DNA from: Vreelandella aquamarina
Lineage (GTDB): Bacteria; Pseudomonadota; Gammaproteobacteria; Pseudomonadales; Halomonadaceae
DNA: 64,000 nucleotides
Assembly (NCBI RefSeq): GCF_900110265.1
Contig: NZ_FODB01000001.1
Span: 1-64,000, forward strand
Reading direction: 5' to 3'
Both the position numbers and the translations under genes were made by a program. Of the stretch, positions 56,246 through 64,000 are shown piece after piece. The notes below the pieces were generated by a model. The model searched no databases. It was given only the letters and a program-made list of their open reading frames with translations, and was not told the origin of the DNA. Positions within the stretch are counted from its first letter, which is position 1; the number at the start of each line of letters is the position of its first letter.

Positions 56246-57079
56246 ATGTCCGATGCCACTTCATCTCAGCGTATTGTTCCCGACGTGGATCAAAGCCTGA
56301 CAGCACAGCACTTACGCCATCGCAGGGGGCCGCGATTATGGCCGCTTTGGCTCGTATTGATTCTGTTGATGTTGCTATTAGGCGCAGCAGCAGTAGGGGT
56401 TTGGTACGAAAGAGAGAGGTTGCTAGCAGAAGTGCATCGTGTGAGTGGTGAGGTGTCTAATCTTCATGCAAGGCTCGACTCCGATGACACAGAGGCCCAA
56501 GATGCGATAACCTTTGTACAAGCTCAGATATCCACTCTGTTCCAAGAGCAGGAGCAGCTGGCTGTGGCATTGACTAATACGCGTGAAGAGCTCTATGGGC
56601 TTCTCACAGAAAATGAAGAGCTTGTATCAAATGAGGCGCTTGAGACATTTTCACAACGATTCGAGCAATTTCAGGAGCAAGCAGCCCTTCGTGATAGCCA
56701 GCTAGCCGCTATTCGGACATCGCTAGATGCCTTAGAGCAAGCGGGTACCTCTGGTAGGCAAAATTTAGTGGAGGAGGTTACTCATTTAGAGGGGGTCATC
56801 AACCAGCGGCTCGATACCATGGAGCGCCAGGTAGCCAGCGACCGAACCGCTACTGAAGAGCAGTTGAGTATCTGGCGGGAAAATGTCGAGCAGCAGTTAA
56901 CGCAGCTCTCTTCTACTGTCGCTGAAGTTAATACTCAAGAAGAGCCTGCTAGCCAAGCTGAATTAACAGCGCTGGAAGCGCAGTGGACCCAGCGCTTAAA
57001 CACGCTTGAGAGCGACTTACGGCAGGTCCGGCAGGCGCAGCTAGCCTTTAGTGCGCAGATGGAAATGCTGCGCAATTAA
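56246..57079 (+). CDS. Single-pass membrane protein with long periplasmic coiled coil
   Basis: 277 aa. I do not recognise a family. A basic cytosolic N-terminus (RHRRGPR) is followed by one membrane helix (about 33-53) and a long Glu/Gln/Leu-rich coiled coil from 57 to the end, so most of it should lie in the periplasm. It starts 10 bp after the UGDH-like gene and ends 66 bp before tamA. It could be a scaffold or spacer in the envelope; function unknown. Confidence 0.8.
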   Translation: MSDATSSQRIVPDVDQSLTAQHLRHRRGPRLWPLWLVLILLMLLLGAAAVGVWYERERLLAEVHRVSGEVSNLHARLDSDDTEAQDAITFVQAQISTLFQEQEQLAVALTNTREELYGLLTENEELVSNEALETFSQRFEQFQEQAALRDSQLAAIRTSLDALEQAGTSGRQNLVEEVTHLEGVINQRLDTMERQVASDRTATEEQLSIWRENVEQQLTQLSSTVAEVNTQEEPASQAELTALEAQWTQRLNTLESDLRQVRQAQLAFSAQMEMLRN

Positions 57080-57145
57080 ATAGCAGCATCACGATGTGGA
57101 ATAAACAAGCCACTAAGCCGGTGATAGGGTTAGGGATATAACGGT

Positions 57146-58996
57146 ATGGGAAGACAACGGCGGTGGCCTACGGCCAAACAAGTGGCGTATTTACTGGTGC
57201 TGCCGCTGATGTCTGCTTCATCGGTCTCTTGGGCCCTTGAAGCAGACATCAGCGGTGTTGATGGGCGTGTGCTAGTTAATATTGAGGCCTATTTAGAAAA
57301 TATTGAGGCCGACCAGTACACCGATGCCCGCTTGGAAGGTGAAATACGCCAGCGCACGCAAGAAGCCATGCGAGTATATGGCTATTACGAACCTGATATT
57401 ACTGTCGAGCTAGATCAGCCGCCCATCGCCGTGCGTATTGAATCAGGGCCTCAGGTAGTGATTGAAGTACTCGACATCAGTATTACAGGGGATGCGAACA
57501 ATGACCCCCCTTTCCAAGACGCGCTTGATGATTTTCCTTTAAAGCAGGGGGAACCGCTGCGTCATGCCCCCTGGGACAGTCTACGTAGCCAGTTTGCCGG
57601 TCTAGCTATTGAGCGGGGCTACTTCGACTGGGGCTTTTCTGATCGACGGATGGAAGTGCGCCCTTACTTGGAAAGCGCTCGCCTCTATATGGCCTTTGAT
57701 AGCGGGCCACGCTATCACTTTGGCGATACATTTATTACGGGCAGCCATATTGAACCTGAGCGGCTGCGACAAATGCAGACGTTTCGTGCTGGTGAGCCTT
57801 ACCTAGCGGAATCCCTGGCCCGCTATAATCAGCGTTTAGCTGAAACAGGATGGTTTAGTTCTGTCTCCGTACGGCCCCGGCTGGAGACAGCTCAAGAATT
57901 GACAATCGCTCCGCCGAGCGGAGGGTCGCCCTGGTGGAACGAAGCCACTGCATCACAGCCTGAACGCTCTAGAGTAAGTAGCGCAGCGCTTGCCAGTGCT
58001 CTCAGTATTAACAGCCGTGACGATACCCGCTTGCCCATCGATGTCAGTGTCGAGCCGGCAGATCGCCACCAGTTTGAGGTAGGTATAGGTTATGCCACAG
58101 ATGTAGGCCCACGCCTGCGTTTTGGCTGGCAGCAGCCATGGATCAACCGGTTTGGTCACAGTCTGGATCATGATCTCTATCTTTCCGCCCCTGAACAGCG
58201 TTTTACGGGGGTATACAATATTCCGCTAGAGGACCCGATACGGGATAACTACCGCCTGCAGTATGGCGTGCGCAATATTGACGATGGCGACACAAAATCC
58301 TTGGAAGGCACCGTAGAAGTGGCTCGGCGTTGGGAATTTGAGAACCGTTGGGTACAAACGCTCTACTTCCGCACAACGTATGAAGACTTTACCCAGGGCG
58401 GCCAAGCTGATGAGGTTTGGCTGTTTTATCCAGGGATTCAGTGGTCGCGAACCCGCACTCGGCCTCAACGTTTTCCTCTGTGGGGCGATCGTCAGCAGTT
58501 ATCGATTGAGTACTCTGACAGAGCCTGGGGGTCTGACGCCAAATTCACCCGGCTAACCGGCGATACCGAATGGATTCGCACCATCGGCAATGACAACCGC
58601 TTTTTAGCTCGATTAAGCATTGGCGCTATCGAGACCGGTGACTTTGACAAGCTTCCGCCATCGCTGCGTTTCTTCGCAGGCGGTGATCGCAGCGTACGCG
58701 GTTACTCCTACGAGAGCTTGTCACCGCGTAATGAAGAAGGTCGCTTACGTGGCGGCCAACAAATGCTGACCTCCACATTAGAGTATCAGCGTCGTGTTAC
58801 GGGAGACTGGTGGGGTGCCACCTTTATTGATACAGGGGATGCGTTCGATAATTGGGGCCCGACTGGCCTTAAAACAGGTGCGGGCGTGGGCGTGCGCTGG
58901 GTGTCTCCCGTTGGCCCGATACGTTTCGACATCGCACATCCCTTTGATATCGACGACGCTTTCCGCGTGCACTTTTCGATTGGTCCAGAATTCTAG
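57146..58996 (+). CDS. tamA: Translocation and assembly module subunit TamA
   Basis: 616 aa with a signal peptide ending near SVSWA, three POTRA domains (about 27-250), a low-complexity linker near 250-295 and a C-terminal 16-strand Omp85 barrel with the family motif RFFAGGDRSVRGYSYESL near 510 and a final aromatic residue (GPEF). It is an outer-membrane protein that works with TamB to insert autotransporters or move lipids. tamB follows after 9 bp. Confidence 0.95.
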   Translation: MGRQRRWPTAKQVAYLLVLPLMSASSVSWALEADISGVDGRVLVNIEAYLENIEADQYTDARLEGEIRQRTQEAMRVYGYYEPDITVELDQPPIAVRIESGPQVVIEVLDISITGDANNDPPFQDALDDFPLKQGEPLRHAPWDSLRSQFAGLAIERGYFDWGFSDRRMEVRPYLESARLYMAFDSGPRYHFGDTFITGSHIEPERLRQMQTFRAGEPYLAESLARYNQRLAETGWFSSVSVRPRLETAQELTIAPPSGGSPWWNEATASQPERSRVSSAALASALSINSRDDTRLPIDVSVEPADRHQFEVGIGYATDVGPRLRFGWQQPWINRFGHSLDHDLYLSAPEQRFTGVYNIPLEDPIRDNYRLQYGVRNIDDGDTKSLEGTVEVARRWEFENRWVQTLYFRTTYEDFTQGGQADEVWLFYPGIQWSRTRTRPQRFPLWGDRQQLSIEYSDRAWGSDAKFTRLTGDTEWIRTIGNDNRFLARLSIGAIETGDFDKLPPSLRFFAGGDRSVRGYSYESLSPRNEEGRLRGGQQMLTSTLEYQRRVTGDWWGATFIDTGDAFDNWGPTGLKTGAGVGVRWVSPVGPIRFDIAHPFDIDDAFRVHFSIGPEF

Positions 58997-59005
58997 GAGA
59001 GCTCT

Positions 59006-62000
59006 TTGGCTAAGGTTGATTCAAAAGCGCCCCAAAACCGTCAGATGCTCTCACCTAAGCGCCGTACTTGGTTAGCATTCTGGAGCCTGTTACGCCTTAT
59101 CATCGTATTGCCGTTATGGCTGTTTGGGTTAATTGCCTTAGTTGCCGGGGTAGCGCTCTCCCCCTGGGGAACCGGGCAGCTGTTTTCCCAAGGTGAACAG
59201 CGTGGTTTTTTCACCTACGAGCAGCAAGAGGGCGCGCTACTGGACAGCTTTCGACTGCAAGGCTTTCAAATGGCTGTTGGTGGCACTCAAATTACGCTAG
59301 CGGATTTTGAGCTTGCCTGGGCAGAAGATTGCTTGCTATCCGGTCAGTTATGCTTAGACACGCTACGCGTTGAAGGTGCAGATATTCGCTTAGCTGAAAG
59401 CTCAGCAACCGAGGAGCCGCCACAGGAAAGCAGTCCACCGTTCAGCATTTATCTGCCGTTTCCGATTGAACTGCGCGATATCGCTCTCAATAACGTACAG
59501 CTGACGCTGGCCGACGGTACACAAGTGGGCTGGGAAGCATTTGCTACTTCCATAACCGCCGAGCAGCAGCAAGTCACTATCGCACCTACCACACTGGAAG
59601 AGCTTTCTCTCTACTTGCCGCCATCTCCCGGCGTGCTGTTGACGCAAAAGATAGATACATCGCTAAACGCCGCCGGTATAGACGGCGCTATTCAGCTAGC
59701 TCAGCCGGCGAAGCCTGCGGCTGACAATGAGGCTATTGCCCTTAGCGAGCGTGAGCGGCTTACGCTTCCCGAGATTCAGCTGCCGATTAACGTAGAGCTG
59801 GCATCACTGTTAGTCACTGACATAACAATAAGTGGCGCTGCTGAGTATCAGATTGAGCGACTGCTTGTAGAAGCTCGGGCCGAGGGCAGCGACATAACGC
59901 TAAGCACTCTGGAGCTTGCCACACCTGATGCTGACGCCACCTTATCTGTCAATGTCACTCTAAGCGGCGACTACCCACTGGATGCTGCGATTCGTGCAGA
60001 ACTATGGCTACCCGAGTTATTCCCAGCACTTAGCGGTGAGCAGGTGGCACTGAATCTTTCTGGTAGCCTTGCTGACCTGACCGCGAATCTCAACGCAACC
60101 GGGCCCGTTAATGCGTCATTGACTGCGCAAGTAGATGCGTTAGCTCCCACGCTCCCATTTGAAGCGCAACTAGAGAGCGACCGTTTGCAGTGGCCGCTAT
60201 TTGACAACAGCGAGATTCCAGAGGCGTCATCGGAAGAACCTGCCACTACAGCTGAGAGCTACGTGCTGGAAAACCTTAGCCTTGGTGTCAACGGCAGCCT
60301 GGAGGCCTATCAAGTAACGCTTGAAACGAATGCCGAAGGCCCACAAGTGCCTGCCACCGCCATCCGTTTGAGTGGAGAGGGCGATTTAGCCTCTTTCCAT
60401 TGGTCACCTCTCACCCTCACTATTAATGATAGTGCGCTTAGCAGCGAGGGCCGGGTAAGCTGGGAAGAGGCGATTGAGGTCGATACCAACGTGCGCTTGG
60501 AAAATGTAGATCCATCGCTGTTTGTTCCGCAGCTAGCTGGCAATCTAAGTGGCGATATCGTCGCCAGCGTACGCCAGCGCGGCGAGCGCTGGGACATTAG
60601 CCTGCCGGAGCTAGATATCCAGGGGCAGCTACAGGAGTACCCACTCACACTCAAAGCTTCTCTTGAGGCTAACAGCGAACTGGAAGTTGATATTGAAGAG
60701 CTGCTCTTTACCCAAGGTGATAACCGTCTAACGGCATCAGGACAACTCAGCCAAGAGGCGATGTCTCTTGAGGCCAATATCGCGCTGAATCAGCTCCAAA
60801 GCTTACATCCTGATCTAGCAGGGACATTAACCGGTGATATTCAAGCCCAAGGCAGTTTCTCCCGGCCAGAAGTGGTAGTAGAGCTGAATGGTCGCAGTTT
60901 ACGCTTTGCTGAAAATAGGCTAACTACGCTCTCTCTATCGGGTAATGTCGAGGGTCTTGACGACCCCGATCTCAATATCGAACTGGATCTGCAAGGCGTT
61001 AATGCAGGTGGGCAAGCGCTAGCGTCGGTCGCCCTTGACCTCACCGGGCGACTTTCCGAGCATGCCTTGCAACTCAGCACCACAGGCGAAGCCGATAACG
61101 TTCTGAGCCAAGCTAATTTGGCCTTAGACGGGCGCTTTAACCAGCAGGCTCAACAGTATCAGGCGCGATTAACCCCGCTGGAAGTTGATTCAGAAGCGGG
61201 GGACATTCGCTTGGAAGCGCCGCTGGATATCACTTACAACCTTGCTAACGGCCAGGCGCGCTTAACACCTTTCTGCCTACGTCGGTTGCAGGGTGGCCTC
61301 GTATGCTCTGAAGAGCCCATTACCGCGTCAGCCGACCAAGGGCGTGCAGTGCTGAGTGTTCGCGAAGTACCCATGGAGATGCTGGAACCTTTCTTGCCAG
61401 AGGAGTGGAGCTTTGAAGGTGATACCACGGCGGATCTAGTAGCCAACTGGGGGCAGGGAGGCGCCCAGTGGCAAGCCAATCTTCAGCTGCTCAGTGAGTT
61501 AGCCATCACGGCAGTCAATGATTATGGTCAGCCAGTAGAGCTTCCCACTATTAATCTGGATGCGAAAATTGAAGCCAATCAAGCACAGGCCCAAGCGGAT
61601 GTACTGCTTGCTCTGTCGGAAGTAGGTGAGCTTACGCTTAATCTAGCGGTAAACGACCCATTGGGTCAGGGAGCGCTTGATGGTCAGCTACGGGCAAATA
61701 ACATCACGTTAGCCCCCTATCGCCCTATGTTGGTGGGTATGGATGAGCTTGAAGGCGGCTTAAATGGCAACGTGCAAATTGGTGGCACCACAAGCCAGCC
61801 TGATTTACAGGGTGAACTAGCCTTACGCAGCCTGCGTATTAGCGGGCCCGATATTCCCATTACTATTGTGGATGGCGAGCTGGCGGTAGCCTTTGATGGC
61901 GAAGAGGGAAATATAGACGGTTTTCTCGCTGCCGAGCGAGGCCGGCTTTCGATTAGCGGTAACGCTTATTGGCCTACCGATGAAGCGTGGCGTATTGGCA

Positions 62001-63040
62001 TAGACCTAAACGCAACTCAAGAGCCTTTGTTGGTGGTATTACCGCAGTTCGGTCGCCTGGAAGCCGCGCCAGATATTCGCATTCGTATTACCCCAAAGCG
62101 TCTGCAGGTACGGGGCAATGTGGATCTTCCCTGGGCTCGCTTAGAGGTGGGTGATCTACCTTCGTCAGCAACATCGCCAAGCCCGGATGAAATTATCATT
62201 ACCGAGCGCGATGATCGTGAGGCTGAACGGCAAGCACGTCTTGCGGCAGAGGCTGGGAATGATCCCAGTGCAGCTGATGAACTGGCAGACACCGGCATGG
62301 CTCTGGATGTGCTGATTACACTGAATCTTGGGCGCGATATGCAAATTGCCGCCTATGGCCTGGAGTCAGGATTGGGCGGTAGCCTGGAGATTCGTCAGGA
62401 TAGCGGAGCGCTTCAGCTGTTTGGCGACGTCAACTTAGTAAATGGTCGTTTCCAGGCATTCGGGCAAGATCTATTGATTCGTCGTGGTCAACTGATCTTT
62501 AGTGGTCCTCCGGGCTTGCCGGTGCTAGATTTTGAGGCCATCCGCAACCCGGATGTCACCGAAGATGATGTGATTGCAGGGCTGCGCGTAACAGGCAATG
62601 CCGAACAGCCCAATGTGATGATCTTTTCAGAGCCCGCGATGGACGAGACCCGTGCGCTATCGTATTTGCTACGCGGCCGCGCGCCGGATGCTTCAGGCGG
62701 TGGTGTTGATAGCGCACTAACCACTGCGCTCATTGGTATGTCCCTTGGCCGCACCGGTGGGGCCGTTGGCTCTATCGGGGAAGCGTTTGGGATTGATGAC
62801 CTGACACTTGATACCACTGGGGCGGGTGACGACAGTCAGGTAGCGGTGAGTGGCCAACTGTCTGATGATCTTCGCATTAGCTATGGCGTAGGTATTTTCT
62901 CTCCAATTGCAGAACTAACCTTACGCTATACGCTATGGCGGAACCTGTATCTACAGGCGGTGTCTGGTGCTAACCAAGCCGTTGACCTAATTTACACGTT
63001 CACGCGCTCAGGCGATCCTTATATTTATCCGCAGCAATAG
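59006..63040 (+). CDS. tamB: Translocation and assembly module subunit TamB
   Basis: 1344 aa, close to the usual 1250-1300. The start is TTG 59006, with AGGAGAG about six bases upstream. One N-terminal membrane helix (about 31-52) anchors it; the rest is a repetitive beta-rich AsmA-like/beta-helical rod across the periplasm, ending in the TamB C-terminal domain (DUF490; near 1040-1344) that meets TamA. No frameshift is seen over 4 kb. A short charged insert ([17 protein letters not shown]) near residue 1070 is less usual. Confidence 0.95.
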   Translation: MAKVDSKAPQNRQMLSPKRRTWLAFWSLLRLIIVLPLWLFGLIALVAGVALSPWGTGQLFSQGEQRGFFTYEQQEGALLDSFRLQGFQMAVGGTQITLADFELAWAEDCLLSGQLCLDTLRVEGADIRLAESSATEEPPQESSPPFSIYLPFPIELRDIALNNVQLTLADGTQVGWEAFATSITAEQQQVTIAPTTLEELSLYLPPSPGVLLTQKIDTSLNAAGIDGAIQLAQPAKPAADNEAIALSERERLTLPEIQLPINVELASLLVTDITISGAAEYQIERLLVEARAEGSDITLSTLELATPDADATLSVNVTLSGDYPLDAAIRAELWLPELFPALSGEQVALNLSGSLADLTANLNATGPVNASLTAQVDALAPTLPFEAQLESDRLQWPLFDNSEIPEASSEEPATTAESYVLENLSLGVNGSLEAYQVTLETNAEGPQVPATAIRLSGEGDLASFHWSPLTLTINDSALSSEGRVSWEEAIEVDTNVRLENVDPSLFVPQLAGNLSGDIVASVRQRGERWDISLPELDIQGQLQEYPLTLKASLEANSELEVDIEELLFTQGDNRLTASGQLSQEAMSLEANIALNQLQSLHPDLAGTLTGDIQAQGSFSRPEVVVELNGRSLRFAENRLTTLSLSGNVEGLDDPDLNIELDLQGVNAGGQALASVALDLTGRLSEHALQLSTTGEADNVLSQANLALDGRFNQQAQQYQARLTPLEVDSEAGDIRLEAPLDITYNLANGQARLTPFCLRRLQGGLVCSEEPITASADQGRAVLSVREVPMEMLEPFLPEEWSFEGDTTADLVANWGQGGAQWQANLQLLSELAITAVNDYGQPVELPTINLDAKIEANQAQAQADVLLALSEVGELTLNLAVNDPLGQGALDGQLRANNITLAPYRPMLVGMDELEGGLNGNVQIGGTTSQPDLQGELALRSLRISGPDIPITIVDGELAVAFDGEEGNIDGFLAAERGRLSISGNAYWPTDEAWRIGIDLNATQEPLLVVLPQFGRLEAAPDIRIRITPKRLQVRGNVDLPWARLEVGDLPSSATSPSPDEIIITERDDREAERQARLAAEAGNDPSAADELADTGMALDVLITLNLGRDMQIAAYGLESGLGGSLEIRQDSGALQLFGDVNLVNGRFQAFGQDLLIRRGQLIFSGPPGLPVLDFEAIRNPDVTEDDVIAGLRVTGNAEQPNVMIFSEPAMDETRALSYLLRGRAPDASGGGVDSALTTALIGMSLGRTGGAVGSIGEAFGIDDLTLDTTGAGDDSQVAVSGQLSDDLRISYGVGIFSPIAELTLRYTLWRNLYLQAVSGANQAVDLIYTFTRSGDPYIYPQQ

Positions 63041-63056
63041 AATAGAAGAGGGTGTT

Positions 63057-63674
63057 ATGACGCTATTTACGAAACATCAAGCACCAGAAGGGCGCGATAC
63101 ACCCATTGAGACCAGCGACCTTCATACCATTACCGGACACTCTATACACCCACCGTTTGCTGAAGGTTATGAGGAAATTGTGTTGGGTATGGGATGCTTC
63201 TGGGGGGTAGAACGGCTGTTTTGGCAGCAGCCGGGGGTGTATGTGACGGCAGCGGGCTATGCTGGGGGCATCACGCCCAATCCAACGTACAAAGAGACTT
63301 GTACAGGCTTAACAGGGCACGCCGAAGTTGTCAAAGTGGTGTATGATCCACAACGGGTAAGTCTGACCACACTGCTGAACATCTTCTGGGAACAGCACGA
63401 TCCTACGCAAGGTAACCGTCAAGGTAATGATATTGGTAGCCAGTATCGCTCTGCTATTTTCACCACTACCGAGGCCCAGCTGGCGGCTGCTAAGCAAAGC
63501 GCAGAGGCGTTCCAAGCAGCATTGCAACGCGCAGGCAAAGGGCGTATCACCACAGAGATCAAGCCACTCGACGTGTTCTATTACGCCGAAGCGTATCACC
63601 AGCAGTATTTAGATAAAAATCCTGGCGGTTACTGCGGTTTAAAAGGTACTGGTGTTACGTGTCCCATTGGTTGA
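63057..63674 (+). CDS. msrA: Peptide methionine sulfoxide reductase MsrA
   Basis: 205 aa. Catalytic Cys47 in GMGCFWG, and resolving cysteines near the end (YCGLKG and VTCPIG). It reduces the S-form of methionine sulfoxide in proteins. It starts 16 bp after tamB on the same strand and is probably co-transcribed with it. GAGGGTG lies just before ATG 63057. Confidence 0.95.
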   Translation: MTLFTKHQAPEGRDTPIETSDLHTITGHSIHPPFAEGYEEIVLGMGCFWGVERLFWQQPGVYVTAAGYAGGITPNPTYKETCTGLTGHAEVVKVVYDPQRVSLTTLLNIFWEQHDPTQGNRQGNDIGSQYRSAIFTTTEAQLAAAKQSAEAFQAALQRAGKGRITTEIKPLDVFYYAEAYHQQYLDKNPGGYCGLKGTGVTCPIG

Positions 63675-63685
63675 GGTCCAAAAAT

Positions 63686-64000
63686 ATGCTGCTTCATCGC
63701 CCCCTTCAAAGTCAGGTTGCCCGTTCTGCCGGAACCTTCGTGGTGTTCGGTTTATTTAGCCTTGGGGCTCACGCTGAACAAGCGCCCGCAATGCCACAAT
63801 CGGTTGATGACACACCTTTTGGTAGTGAGCGTGAAGCAGTTATCTGGCGACAGGATGAGCTAAAAGATCTAGAACGCCTGCTTCGTCAGCTGCGCTTTGA
63901 CTTAGTCAATAATCAAGACGCTCGTGGTGCAGCCCCGCGCCTAGCGGAGCTGCAGGAGAAGGCTACTCAAGCCCACTTATTACCCGCATTTATTGCTGGA
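63686..64000 (+). CDS. Exported protein, truncated by the window end
   Basis: The first 105 codons are present, open to the window edge. The N-terminus is a typical signal peptide (cationic start, hydrophobic FVVFGLFSLG, cleavage after AHA), followed by a mixed helical region with a RQDELKDLERLLRQL segment. GAGG lies nine bases before ATG 63686. It follows msrA by 11 bp. Family not recognisable from the part seen. Confidence 0.7.
   Translation, partial: MLLHRPLQSQVARSAGTFVVFGLFSLGAHAEQAPAMPQSVDDTPFGSEREAVIWRQDELKDLERLLRQLRFDLVNNQDARGAAPRLAELQEKATQAHLLPAFIAG

Overview
The window is ordinary chromosomal DNA of a Gram-negative gammaproteobacterium. The gene set (class I fumarase, the ybgC-tolQRAB-pal-cpoB cluster, ruvCAB, tamA-tamB, a GlpG-free glycine cleavage locus, ketone-body/PHB turnover genes), the moderate-to-high G+C and many halophile-like acidic proteins fit the Halomonadaceae (Halomonas/Vreelandella). 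That placement is inference from gene content; no rRNA is present.

Layout. 1-375: the 3' end of a group II intron (domains V and VI are readable base by base) facing a minus-strand terminator. 462-4067: a small unknown protein, a TauE/SafE permease, the nucleosidase PpnN and a LysR regulator. 4107-10493: glycine cleavage genes split in two blocks, gcvH-gcvP on the minus strand and gcvT on the plus strand, with an Ala/Gly:cation symporter and a 400-bp structured leader between them. 10563-13364: an inactive-type LysM/M23 lipoprotein, a YihG-like acyltransferase and a LysR regulator. 13569-16837: acetoacetate CoA-transferase (scoA, scoB), glutaredoxin, a HybE-like protein and 3-hydroxybutyrate dehydrogenase. 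16889-19167: a RegB/RegA-type redox two-component pair with a small membrane protein. 19315-22050: pyrC, mtn, folD. 22261-22747: four tRNAs (Pro, Arg, His, His) behind a good sigma-70 promoter.

22866-28131: an ammonium-transporter domain fused to PAS-PAS-GGDEF-EAL, a D-amino-acid dehydrogenase-like flavoprotein and an isolated YjfB-type motility protein. 28313-36381: prfC, tatD, ygfZ, a two-gene HMA-like/OsmC unit, uvrB, a nei pseudogene with a large internal deletion, and fumarase. 36494-42330: cardiolipin synthase, a LysR regulator, a NadM-like NMN adenylyltransferase-Nudix protein, BrkB/YihY, acylphosphatase and a hydroxyacid dehydrogenase. 42529-52507: fmdB, aspS, ruvC, ruvA, ruvB, ybgC, tolQ, tolR, tolA, tolB, pal, cpoB. 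52541-54738: yciK convergent with ubiG-mupP. 54944-64000: a UDP-glucose-dehydrogenase-like protein that has lost its catalytic cysteine, a coiled-coil membrane protein, tamA, tamB, msrA and a truncated exported protein.

Most of the window is housekeeping. The parts most worth a second look are the Amt-GGDEF-EAL fusion, the catalytically altered sugar-nucleotide dehydrogenase in front of tamAB, the HMA-like/OsmC pair, the internally deleted nei, the nested inverted repeats between nadM and brkB, and the long leader of the symporter. I found no CRISPR array, prophage, integrase, transposase or rRNA.
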